A stretch of DNA of 64,000 bases from Ilex aquifolium (Eukaryota; Streptophyta; Magnoliopsida; Aquifoliales; Aquifoliaceae). Under the pieces are notes generated by a model. It did not search any database, was not told the origin of the DNA, and saw only the letters and a program-made list of their open reading frames with translations. Numbering within the stretch: the first letter of the stretch is position 1; every line of letters starts with the position of its first letter. The translations under genes were made by a program, and so were the position numbers. Where the stretch lies: the NCBI GenBank assembly GCA_951799425.1, contig OX637392.1:33254093-33318092 (forward strand). The letters run 5' to 3'. This document shows positions 20,579 to 31,370 of the stretch, in pieces.

Positions 20579-20797
20579 ATGGGTATGGTGGTTGTGATCT
20601 CATTGCCTTTAATTCTCTTCTCGTTACTGCTTGGTTTTGGGTGTTACTTCTTGGGAAAACATAAAGGAAGACAAGATGTGCGCACCAATCCACAGGTTTT
20701 TGGAGTGCCCACCCCACCACCTGGTAGTGCTGCTGAGATTTCTTATCCTTCTCCTTCTGCCACCCATTTCAAACCCGACAACTCCGCCAAAGTTTGA
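20579..20797 (+). CDS. Small conserved plant membrane protein, 72 aa
   Basis: This is the one clear host-like gene. The ATG at 20579 gives MGMVVVISLPLILFSLL, one hydrophobic segment at about residues 3-27. A short basic stretch follows (GKHKGRQDVRT), then a proline-rich soluble tail with NPQVFGVPTPPPG, ending KPDNSAKV. From memory, short proteins of this pattern occur across flowering plants as uncharacterised transmembrane proteins; I cannot give a locus. Orientation is likely N-terminus outside or in the lumen with the basic side cytosolic, by the positive-inside rule. No intron is needed. A (CT)n/GA-rich leader at 20530-20545 is typical of plant promoters. The frame is intact, while everything around it is repeat DNA. 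Function unknown. Confidence 0.7.
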   Translation: MGMVVVISLPLILFSLLLGFGCYFLGKHKGRQDVRTNPQVFGVPTPPPGSAAEISYPSPSATHFKPDNSAKV

Positions 20798-21357
20798 GGC
20801 CACCCACAGAGATTGGCAGCATCAAATAAATCTCTACCACTCGAAGCGTTATTATTTCTGTTGTGTATAGGGAACGACCATTCGTTTGCGTATTATATGG
20901 AGAGTTTGTAAATTATTTTTGGTTAATATTATTTTTGATCCTTAAAGTATGTCTGTTTTAGTAATTTGATTCTTATTGTATTAATTTTATCAATTTAATC
21001 TCTAAAATTTCAAATGTAGAACTATTCCCACCCACAAATACCCATTCACATCCCATTCAACTCTTAATCATAAACTAAGTACACCCCTTCTATACGCACC
21101 CACTAATAACTAAGTTCACCTCATTCTATACCCACCCCCACTAATAACTAAACTTATCTTAATTTTTATTTTTAGGATTTATTTCTATGTCTCATCTCAC
21201 GCATATTATACAAAAATATACTCAACTAATTATCTAGTATGGATCTCTCAAGTGATATTCAAGTTGGTATTAATTCTAAGTTTATTTTATTTTGTTGCAG
21301 GTGTTTTTTATATCAGTGTCAATGATTTTCATATATATAATAAATTAGCTAGCTACT
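20798..21357. other. 3' flank of the small gene, no further gene seen
   Basis: It includes AT-rich sequence with segments like TTTGATCCTTAAAGTATGTC and a run of CACCC-type motifs at 21025-21140. No LTR or ORF is evident before the Athila-like LTR. Confidence 0.45.
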
Positions 21358-22435
21358 TGACTTGCTGAATACTCAAAGATATCTTTCAATATCTTCCAAT
21401 ATCTTTATTTGAGAAGAAAGAAACAAAATAGGAAAGGGATAATTGGCAATCTCTTTGGAGATATCCTTTGAGATATTTTTGGAGACTCTCTAGGAGTAAG
21501 AGATAGACGTATTAGGAAAGAGAATATCTAGGATATTAGTTTATCTTTCTCTCCTTGCTTTTCCTATAAATAACAATCCCTGGGAGCTCTAGAGAACAAG
21601 TTCTTCCTCTTCCCAAGGGGACTACACCTCCTCCTTATTCTTCTTCTTTATTCTTAGTTTAGTTTTATTTTGTAAGCAAAGCTCTTCTTTATTTATGGTA
21701 TTTTATTTCTTTTATTGTAATTGCTTTCAATTCCTTATTTTAAATACAATGTTTTTTATTAAAGTTCAATTTTCATTCAAGTTTTATTTACTCGCTTTTA
21801 TTTACATGTCTTCTTTAATTATTTTCAATTTAAATTCAATCATGTTTGAGTAGTTTCCTCTGGATAATTTGATGAAGAAGTCCCAAACCTAGAAATTGGG
21901 CATATGCCTTAAATTAGGGTTTTTAACGTTTATGTGATTGATTGAATAGGTTATGCTTTTGAAAACCTTTTTGTTTTGCATACGTCCGTGTTATTTCTAT
22001 GCAATTAGGCTTGGTACGAATAATTGTAGTATTTCTTACAACCTTTAGAGTACTGATTCTTCCATCATAAATCATCTTTCAATTGCTACATTAGTTTTTT
22101 CTAAGTTTTTAGTTGAAAATAATCCATCAGTAGTAGTTTGAATCGAAAGCAGATGAATTATAAATTTATAGTATAAACTCTTATTCATAGGCGGTATGAA
22201 ATCCGAAGATTATCTGATTCTTTCTTTTATTGAATTTACCTTTAATTTAGTTAGTTATCAAAAACTCTCAACTTTAAAGAACTTTTTCTTTTTATTTTTA
22301 TTTTTATATCGCCTCTCGAATTTGTCCATCATTTTTCCTAAGGAGACGACCTCGATAATCGACCGAATTACTAAACAATATACATTCTTGCGCTTGGGAA
22401 CAACTTTATTATCTACCTACTTTTGAGGTCAAGCA
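21358..22435 (+). repeat. Left (5') LTR of the Athila-like element
   Basis: About 1,078 bp, starting TGACTTGCTGAATACTC and ending TTTTGAGGTCAAGCA. It is repeated directly at 25997 with modest divergence. It has a TATAAATA at 21565-21572 and conserved CTCTAGAGAACAAGTTCTTCC downstream. A degenerate primer-binding site follows at once. The flanking 5 bp differ on the two sides, so no target duplication remains. Confidence 0.8.
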
Positions 22436-22440
22436 TTTTT

Positions 22441-22456
22441 TACGCCGTTGCAGGGG
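22441..22456 (+). promoter_or_regulatory. Degenerate primer-binding site of the Athila-like element
   Basis: TACGCCGTTGCAGGGG follows the LTR after five T bases. It differs in a few positions from the TGGCGCCGTTGCCGGGG form I know from Athila elements. The match gives orientation (+) and lineage, with moderate certainty. Confidence 0.6.
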
Positions 22457-22647
22457 AAAGCAAGTGTACAAATTTGAAAAGTGATTTGGATTAACGGTAG
22501 GTAAGTCTTGTGATTATCATTGCAAGCTCGTGTACGTTTTTCCGTTATGAATAGTTTTTTTCGTTTTATATTTTTGAAAAACAAAAAAAATTAATTATGA
22601 TTTTTTTTATTTTTTATTTTATTCAATAAGATGGTAAATACTTCCTT

Positions 22648-22941
22648 ATGGAGTATATTTGTTGGATTTGTTTTGAGTATGGACATATCACTGAAAATTG
22701 TCCAAGAATTTCAATTGGTCAACATTTTTTGTTGGATCAGTTTAATGCTATATTTGATTTCTAACAACCTTACTCCAACTATGATTATGAACTTTGTTAT
22801 CATAATTATAGTTGGGGCGACGAATATTATACACCAGACAATCCTACATTCTTATATGAACCATTTTATTCTTCATCATATCGTCATCTCGAGACCATTC
22901 CTAATAATTATATGCAAACCAAACTAGCTTTCAATGCCTGA
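22648..22941 (+). pseudogene. Gag zinc-knuckle remnant of the Athila-like element
   Basis: A plus-strand frame reads a CCHC knuckle, CWICFEYGHITENC, at 22660-22701, then a stop near 22763. The next in-frame stretch is rich in Tyr and Asn (QPYSNYDYELCYHNYSWG), as at the C end of Athila Gag. The rest of gag, and pol, are not recognisable. The element is therefore a decayed or non-autonomous derivative. Confidence 0.6.
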
Positions 22942-25900
22942 ACGAGCAAGGATATTGAAGAGATAAAAGACATGTTCAATACAATTACCATGACATTTAA
23001 TAATTTAATCCAAGAATAAGAAGTTGAGCATAGTCAATGTTGTGAGAGTGATTCTTTTTCTAAACAACAAACTGAGGACGAATCCATCAACACTCTTGAT
23101 AGTGAAAAATTAAGTGATATTATTATTTTACAAGAGGGTAGTGTGCCCAATGACCTTTCATTATCAAAGAGTAGCAATGAAATTCACATATCCAAGCTTG
23201 ATGAGGGTATGAAAGTTGAGTTGAGTGTCATAATTAATAAAAATCTATTTTATATCTCAACGTTGGATTTGCATAAAAATTTATATATCTCCTTTTTCTT
23301 GAATTTTCAAATGATATGTTGGGTGTATGAGTGGATAGTTCGATTGAAGGAATTGCTTGGACACCATGTTTTCAAGCCATTAGAAATAAAATGGCACATA
23401 ATCAAATCTGACTTTAAGTTGAATTGTGTGTATTTTTTTTCCTTTTCTTGTACATAGTAGTTAGATTTATTTTTATTCTTTTTATCTTATTTGATTTTTT
23501 TTTTTTTTGTACATACCATTTTACTTTATACTCATTATTATTTGAAATTTCATGTTAATATCTTTCGGTTATCATAGTGTTGGGTCTAAGTTGGGGAATG
23601 TGTGCGCATATTTTTGTGTGCTTTATTTTATTTTATAGATAGTTTTATTAGTTTGTTATACTTATTTCTTTTTGTGTAGTTTATTTCTTTTGTTTTGCAG
23701 TCGGTGGTTTTATTATTGGAGCTCAATGATAGATGTTTTCCTTCCCTTATTGTTTTTATTTTCTCATTGCATTACTATGTTTTGCATTGAGGACAATACA
23801 TGATTTAAGTTAGAGGTAAGGGTTACACCACTATGTACAACCACCATGTGCTATTTTGTTTTTTTGTTTTTTTTTTAAAATCTGATCTAGATTGTATTAA
23901 TTTTTCTTATATAAGAATTTTGATTATTCAACTTGAATATTGAATTATTTGCATATTAGCACTCTATATGGGTTTATTCTATGTGTGAGTATCATATTCA
24001 TGTTTTCATTTGAAACTCAATTTTATGCACACCATGATCGTGTTATTTTTGTGATTTATTAAATGAGATTCACATCTTAAAAAGCTTGATATCTATAGTG
24101 GAAATGAATATATAATCCATGTGAGTCTGTGCCTAGCTTTATTGGAGGGTTAAAAAATACATTTACTCAAAAGACTATTCGTTTAATTTCTATCTCTTTC
24201 AATAATCTCATTATTTTTGTTTTGGTTAGAGTATATAAGGTAATTAGTTTTATTATATCTCAATAGAAGTACCTTGTCATACATTCTTGAGGGGTGATTT
24301 TAGGCCATCTTTGAATTTATTTGAGCCTTAGTCTATTCTTTCTTGACATCATCCGTAGTAGCTGTGATTGAGCTTTAATGAAAAATTTTGTTTCTTAACC
24401 ATGAAAATCACCAAGCCAAGCATAAATATGTTTATCTTACCTTGGTTATCTCGGGACTTATATTTTCTACAATGTGGAAAGGGAATGGTGGCTACTATAA
24501 AATAAAGAAAAAAAAAAGTAAGAAAAAAGAGGATGATGAGTATTTGACATATGAAATAAAAGTAAAAAAAAAAAAAAAGGAAAAAAGAAAGGCTTTGAAA
24601 AAAAAAATAAAGAAAAAAAAGAATTATCTTTGAAAGAAGTGATGAAAAGGGAAAGATAAAAAAAAATATTTGTCTTGAGCTATTATTTACAAAGAAGAAG
24701 ATTTGGTTAGAAAAATTGTATTTTCAGGATACTCTTTTGAATTCTTTATTAACCTTCAATGTTATAACCCATTCACCCAAGGTCACATTATAACCTGATT
24801 AAAGTCCTATTTGATGTTTAGAATCGTGGCAAGTGTATGTACCCAATAATGAAGTATGAGATATAATAGTTATATTGCTTTCATTTACTTTAATATTCTT
24901 TCATGAGATTATATTAATGTTGTTTCATTGAATAATGATCTTTTTTCAGAAAAATATATGTGAGTTATATTTTGCTTTTGATTATAAAAATTCTTCACAT
25001 ATAACCTATGAGTGAAATAGTTACTAAAATCAGAGATTTTCTGTTATGAGAGTGAATCCTTTGTGAGATTTGTGTTGAAGTTAGAATTGAATAGCCAATA
25101 GAGATATGAATGTTATTTGATAAATTTCTTAAATTTCATGTATCATTTCACACACACACGAGTTTCTAATGTTGATGTGAATGTGAATATTATCACATAG
25201 CATTAAAATCTATAGTTTGGATTTTATATGAATAATTTGAGTGGATGGTGAATTGTTTTAAATTTCATTATTAATTAGGAATTAATAATATGGTCTAAGT
25301 TTACGAATGAATAAAAGGAAGTTTGTAGGTACCTTCTCTGGAAATCTTCACGAGACAACACTCGTCCACTAGGGATCATCTAGGGGTTTAACAACTTGTT
25401 GCATACGATAAATGCAATCATGATCGCACACGAAAGTAGTTTTATAATTTAGATTTTTTTTTTTTATTATTATTTTTTTTTTTTAGTTTGCTAGGGACTA
25501 ACAAAGCTTAAGTTGAATGTGTGATGAGTACATAATATTGCATTATTTTATATCTCAAACCATTCATCTTAGCTTTATTTATTAGTTATATAATTAGTTT
25601 TAGTTGAGTTTTTGTATTTTATAGAGAATATTTGTGTTAACATGTAAACTAATGTAAGAATAAGGTTTTATATACATTTTGATGTTATGGAAGACTTTGG
25701 AAATGATTTGGGAGAGTCATGGATGGAACCAGAAGCCATAGAACAGAAAATTCAGAAAAGAAGGGTTCTACCAGTAGTTATTTCAAGTTTTACCGATAGT
25801 TGAGTCTCTGGAATAAGCAGAATGATGTTCTACTGGTCGGTGGACTTGTGTTCTACCGATAGAAGAAGCCACTAGAATTTGACAGAATAAGGTTCTACCG

Positions 25901-25996
25901 GTACGTGATTTATTTCCTACCGATAGGTCATTCAACATGAAGGTTCTACCGGTAGGTCGACATCAAATTTTGACGAGGATTCCTTCTCCCAGCCGT
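22942..25996 (+). mobile_element. Non-coding interior of the Athila-like element
   Basis: No pol domain is seen in 3 kb. The segment near 23786-23825, CATTGAGGACAATACATG then TTTAAGTTAGAGGTAAGG, is a form I associate with the 3' non-coding part of Athila elements. Poly-A and AAAG-rich runs fill 24490-24670. Short ORFs here (for example 23143-23457) have no recognisable content. Confidence 0.55.
25764..25958. repeat. Cluster of TTCTACCGGTAGG-type palindromes
   Basis: Seven variants of GGTTCTACCGGTAGGT, built on the palindrome CTACCGGTAG, lie just upstream of the right LTR of the Athila-like element. Variants include CCAGTAG, CCGATAG and CTGGTCGG. A related cluster lies in the Tekay LTRs. Confidence 0.7.
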
Positions 25997-27044
25997 TGAC
26001 TTGGTGAATACTTAAAGATATCTTCCAATATCCTTATTTGAGAAGAAATAGACAAAATAGAAAAGGGATAATTGGCTACATTTTTGGAGATATTCTCGTA
26101 AATATTTTTGGAGATTCTCTAAGAATAAGAGATAGACATATTATGAAAGAGAATCTCTAGGATACTAACTTTAACTCTCCTTGTTTTTCCTATAAATAAC
26201 AACCCTTGGGAGCTCTAGAGAACAAGTTCTTCCTCCTCCCAAGGGGGCTGCTCCTCCTCCTCCTTCTTCTTCTTCATTGTTCTTAGTTTAGTTTTATTTT
26301 GTCAGCAAATCTCTTCTTTATTTACAGTATTTTATTTCTTTAATTGTAAATGCTTTCAATTTCTTATTTTAAATTCAAATTTCTTTATTCAAGTTCAATT
26401 TCAATTCATGTTTTATTTACTCATGTTTATTTATATGTCTTCTTTAATTGTTTTTAATTTCAATTCAATCATGTTTGAGTAGTTTTCCTTTGGATAAGCT
26501 GAGGAAGGAGTCTCAAACCTATGAAATAGGGTGTATGTCTTAAACTAGGGTTTTAACGTTTATGTGATTGATTGAACAGGTTATGCTTTTGAAAACCTAA
26601 TTGGTTTGCATACGTCCCTGTTATTTGTATGCAATTAGGTTTTGTACAAATAATTGTGGTATTTCCTGCAAACTTAAGAGTACCGATTCTTCCATCATAA
26701 ATGATCTTTCAATTGCTACATTAGTTCTTTCCAAATTTTTAGTTGAAACTCATTTGTCTGTAGTAGTTTGAATACGAAAGCAGATAAGTTATAAATTTCG
26801 GGTAACAACTCTTATTCATAGGTGGGATAAAATCCGAAAATTATCTAGTTCTTTCTCTTATTGAATTTATCTTTAATTTAGTAAGTTACCAAAAACTCTC
26901 AGTTTCAAAGAATTTTTTCTTTTTATTTTTATTTCTATATCACCTCTCGAATTTGTCCATTGTTTTCCCAAAGGAGACGACCTCGGTAATCGACCGAGTT
27001 ACTAAATGATATACATTCATGCGCTTAGGAATAACTTTATTATC
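25997..27044 (+). repeat. Right (3') LTR of the Athila-like element, first part
   Basis: Direct repeat of 21358-22435, starting TGACTTGGTGAATACTT, with TATAAATA at 26191-26198. It is cut at TTATC (27040-27044) by the Tat element. The last 22 bases of the LTR resume at 59393. Confidence 0.8.
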
Positions 27045-27824
27045 TGATGGGGTCTCGGAAATAACAGCCCAAGCCCAGCCTGGGACCTGCTGATGGGTTT
27101 TAAGAATTGGCTTGAGGAAACTAATTTATCGAAAACGGAAAACACGGATTATAAGTGGTTCACCCTAGCCGATTGACCAGGGCTACATCCACTATAATGG
27201 AGGCTCCTGCTCCTTGATATAGTATATTGATCTCAGATGAATGAATAGACGATTTACAGGCACTGGGCCTTTACAAAGTATCTATGGCTTATTCTCACTA
27301 GCTCTCGGGATAGGGGACTCACTGGGGAAGAAGATGATGTAGAAAAAGAAGCATAAGATCCACCCCTTTCCCCACTTTTACTGTTCTATTTATATGGTTT
27401 ATCCTCCTAGGGTTCCCGGCCATTCCTTCTACCTTTTCCTCTGATCTTGTGAGGACCTCCTGTCCTTACCCTGCAAACACTCTTGTCCGCCGGCGCTCCT
27501 GTGCCCACGACTCCCTGGTTCGGTACACACCACCTTCTTCTGCCTTTTGCAGGGCGTAACTGTCTGAGGTTTCAGGGATGGTCCCCTTGTCCCTGGGACA
27601 CATGGCGCAACGGGATTCATCTTAGGTCAGGGGTGTGTGTTTGTACCAGGTCTGGACCGCTGGTCCTTCGGGCCCTTCGGGCTTTGGTCCCTCGGCCCTC
27701 TCTGCTTCCGATGTGGGCTGATTGGAGGTACCTCCTTTGGGCTAACAAGCCCACCTTCTGAGTTCTCTGGGTGTATTGGGCTCTGATGCCATGGCGGCCC
27801 ATACCCAGAATTCCATCCTTATCA
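27045..27824 (-). repeat. Tat 3' LTR
   Basis: 780 bp, nearly matching 58608-59387. A minus-strand TATAAATAG lies at 27386-27394. The element reads right to left, so this is the downstream copy. Confidence 0.85.
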
Positions 27825-27994
27825 GTTGTCCTCCAGCCCCTAGTCACGAGGTTCACGTCATCTCTGACCTGGGGTTTGGAAATGGCTTCTCTGAATTTTT
27901 CATTATCTCCCTACGTGGCGAAGATGTCCAGTAATCGGCTCTGCTCTGACTTGGGCTGGGTTGATATTTTTCGGTTATGATGGGACGGCTCGCA

Positions 27995-28090
27995 CACGTG
28001 TCACCATCGGGTGAGCCCAATCGGTACGATTTTCATGGCATGTCCTGACACCCTGTCTGTCAGGGCTTTAAATGCTTCGTATAAAATAGG
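27995..28090 (+). promoter_or_regulatory. Promoter of antisense gene 1: G-box and TATA
   Basis: CACGTG at 27995-28000 is followed after 80 bp by TATAAAATAGG at 28080-28090, on the strand of the antisense genes. The same pair recurs before antisense gene 2. Confidence 0.5.
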
Positions 28091-28515
28091 GAAAATCCCT
28101 TCGCCTTTACACTCTTGCATTTCTCGAAACTCCTCCTTGCGTCTCTTTCTCTTCCTTTGACTTTCGAGGTGTTTCGTTTCAGACTTTCGGGCGACTTTTA
28201 GGGTTTCTGCATTCCCGGTTCCTTTCTGCATCTAGCGTCTTCACTAGTTACGTCTCTCTTCCCTTTTTCTTTCCTGCTCGACCTGGATCCCTTCAACCCT
28301 CCCTGGTGGGGCTTTGGGTTCCGTTTTTTGACATGGAGATTTAGCTATTTCAAGAGCCATTCCGACGACCTTTCCCCCCTTTTGTATTTCGTGGATCGTC
28401 TTACTTTGCTTAGGGTATCCTTCCTTCGAGGTTGGTGTCTAAGACCTCCATTTCTGACGGATTATGCTTTACATTTGCCTTCCCTACACTCTGGTTTGCA
28501 ACCTGGATCTTTGAT

Positions 28516-30723
28516 GGGGAAGTTCGTTGTTTCCTCCTCTGAGTCGGATTCCGGGGACCAGGTAGGTGAGGAGGTCGAGGAAAGTACCTCGGGTTCTTCG
28601 AGCGATAGCTCTTTTTCTGCCTACGAGACGGCTTCCGGGTTCGCCCCTAGAGTTTCTGCTTCAGTCCCTTTAGAAGAGGTTCGCCCTCTCTCATCCCTAC
28701 CTCCTGCCTTTTTTGTTCCGTCAAGGACGAGGAAATCCAAACAGGCTCCTCCCCCAACTTCTAGGAAGAGAGTCTGTCGTGATCAAGTCGACCTGGCCTG
28801 TTGTGCGGAAACGACTCCTAGTTGCCTTAGGGATGAGGATTTAGATGAGCTGAGGCAGGAGTATCGTTTTCCTGACTCCGTTCTCTTACATTCTCCCGAG
28901 GAACATGAGAGGTGTAATTCTTCTATTCCCAGGCTGGTCTTCTTCTTCGAATCTGCGTTCCGTGCTGGTCTGCGGTTCCCTGTTCATCCTTTCATCAGAA
29001 TTGTTCTCGGATTTTATAACATTTATCCCGCCCGGCTTTCTCCAAATGGTTGGGGCCTCTTGATCGGGTTCCTTGTCCATTGGTTTAAGAGTGGGAACGA
29101 CTCTCATCCCTCCATTAAGGAGTTCACCTCTCTTTTCCAGCTTAAGTCTTCCCCTTCCGCGGGTATCTTGTACTTTGCGAAATAGGTTAAGGCGAAGAAC
29201 CTAGTTTCCGGGCTCCCCTCTTCTTTGTCAGAGGTGACTCCTGGGAGCTGTCTGGGGAACCTGGCGACGTCCCCCTCATTCCCAGGTTTTGGGAGGCTCT
29301 AAGGAATACCCGTAAGGCTCCTCAATCAGTTATATCTTTCTTCGCTGTTTTCCCTCACTTAGCTTTTGTTTTGCAGATTTCTGTCCAGAGCTTGACGTTG
29401 AGGAGACGGCTAGAGTTGCTAAGGCCGAGGCTTTGGGGCTACAATCATTTTTCGACCTAGTGACCGACGAGAACCTTGCTCACTACGAGCTCGGGCCCCC
29501 TGTTAACCAAGCCCTAGTGACTGTATCGTCCCCTACTTCCCAGCCTGAGCCCATGAATCAAGATTTGATCATGGCGATGTTCTCGGATACCGAGAAATCG
29601 AGAAAGAAAAGGAAGCTGGTGAAGAGCTTGCCGCCGTCATCCAAAGAAGCACCGGTATCTGGGCCCCAGCCTATTTCTTCGGGGCAGAAGAAAGAGGATC
29701 CCTCTTTCGGTGGAGGTGTGGTTGCCCTCTCGCTTCCCCTTGAAAAACCTCCGGGCAAATCTTCTATTGAGGGAGCTCCGAAAGGACGGTCCGGGGTGTC
29801 GCTAGCTCTTCCTCAACCTACCTCACAAGAAGGCGGGAAGGTGGATCCCGCTCCTTCTTCGTCCAAGGCGCAAGGGGATGGCTTCCTTCGTGATCCTGAG
29901 GTCGCCGTTACTGCTTTATCCGAGCTGATTTCCACGTCGGATCCCAGGGTGGCCATGCAAGTTCCTTTCAACAGGAAGGTGCACCGCGCTATCCGGAGCA
30001 TGACCGAGGTACTTTCTGCCTATGCTCTTCTCCTTCTCCGGTGTTCCTTTTTGTTTCCCCGGGTCTTTCTTGTACTGACTGACCCCTTCCTTTCTTAGTC
30101 GCTTGCCTGCGTGAAGATGATGAACTTTCACCACGAGCAAGAGCTCTCGAAGGCTAAGGAGTCCCTGGACGCCGCGTTGGCGAGCAAGGAGGCTGCCGAG
30201 GGGAAGGTGAAGATTCTGTCTGCGGAGGCCACTGAGCTGAAGAGGATTAACGACGAGATGGATGTCCGCCATCACGACTTCATCAAGCTCACGGATTCAC
30301 AGATGAAGGACAAGGAGGACAAACTCAAAGTCAAAGAGGCCGACCTGGTAGCCAAAGATTCGGAGCTCAGGGCTAAAGATGCTGATTTGGTGGCTAAGGA
30401 CTCAGAGTTGTCATCTCTGCGAGCCCAGGTGTCGCAACTTCTGAAGGAGAGTGCCTCTGCCTTTTGTGAAGGGGTTCCTGAATCTTCAGGAACAACTTGA
30501 GGAGGCCTACCCCGATCTTGACTTGGATCCCTTCGTACCTCTGCTTGGTTTCAAGAAGGCGACGGCGGTAGCTGAAGAGGCCGAGACGCCTGGCCCCGAA
30601 GAGGCCGCGTCGCCTGGTACCGAGAAGGCATCTGATCCTGTGGCGGCAACGACCGAGGAGTTAGGAACGCTGGCAGGGGCTTCCAGTGGGGGAGTAAGTG
30701 GTGACAACGAGATTGTTCCTTGA
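28516..30723 (+). pseudogene. Tat antisense extra ORF, copy 1 (putative gypsy-type transposon domain)
   Basis: Plus-strand gene, opposite to gag-pol. From the ATG at 28516 there is an acidic Ser-rich start. A domain of the putative gypsy-type transposon family (PF04195, Transposase_28) follows, with FFFESAFRAGLRFPVHPF and PARLSPNGW. A TAG at 29183 and a frameshift before FFVRGDSWEL damage it. Introns are likely at 29311-29376 (GTAAGG to TTTTGCAG) and 30009-30098 (GTACTT to TTCTTAG). The last exon is a long coiled coil with KEADLVAKDSELRAKDADL repeats. A second frameshift near 30460 separates it from FVKGFLNLQEQLEE, which parallels copy 2. Extra ORFs of this kind are known in Tat elements; their function is unknown. 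Confidence 0.65.
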
Positions 30724-31163
30724 GGCCGACATGTGGCCCTTCTGATGTTTTTTGACTCTCCCTGTAATTCTTCTGGTGGTTTTTCCTGTTTTGTAATGTT
30801 TCGTTGTTCTTTTGAACGCTGAAATGAGGACACTGTTGCTAATTTTCCCTTTTATGGTTTTGTCTCGTAATGTTTTATTGTAGACTTCATCGTTAATCTT
30901 TGAGGCTCAAGCTTGCAGCTTTATGTTGTCTTCAGGCAGCGGTCGTAGATAACTTAGGCTGACATTTCCTTCAGCCAAGCTGATCAGGCAACTCTCCTGA
31001 GTCCGCTCCTCTTCAAGTCGTTTAGGTTCCTTGAGGCTGTTTTGGTCTTTTCCTATTTCTTTTCTTGTACTGCAAACTTGACGGTTTCGTTCGTTTGAGA
31101 ACGTGCGCCGCCAGTGGGGTTAGTGACCCCTCAATCGTGGTGCCCAAGAAGCCCCCATGATGC

Positions 31164-31250
31164 CACGTGTCCTCCTCATTAAATGCGAGGGACGTGCATT
31201 AACTGCGTCCGGCGACAGTGATAAGGTCTATCTGTAGTGCCTATAAATAG
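31164..31250 (+). promoter_or_regulatory. Promoter of antisense gene 2: G-box and TATA
   Basis: CACGTG at 31164-31169 and TATAAATAG at 31242-31250, about 75 bp apart, repeat the layout found before gene 1. The predicted start codon follows about 120 bp later. Confidence 0.5.
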
Positions 31251-31370
31251 GCCTTCCCGGGGAATGATTGCCCTGTACTGGGCACCATAGGAGTTTTCTG
31301 TTTCTGCTTTTTGCTGTGACACTCCCTTTTTCCTGTTACTTCTAAGAAACTCCATTTGATTTCTACGTTC

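Noticed and set aside
24388..24633. Lys-rich 81-aa ORF
   Set aside because: It is a translation of a poly-A/AAAG tract in the interior of the Athila-like element.
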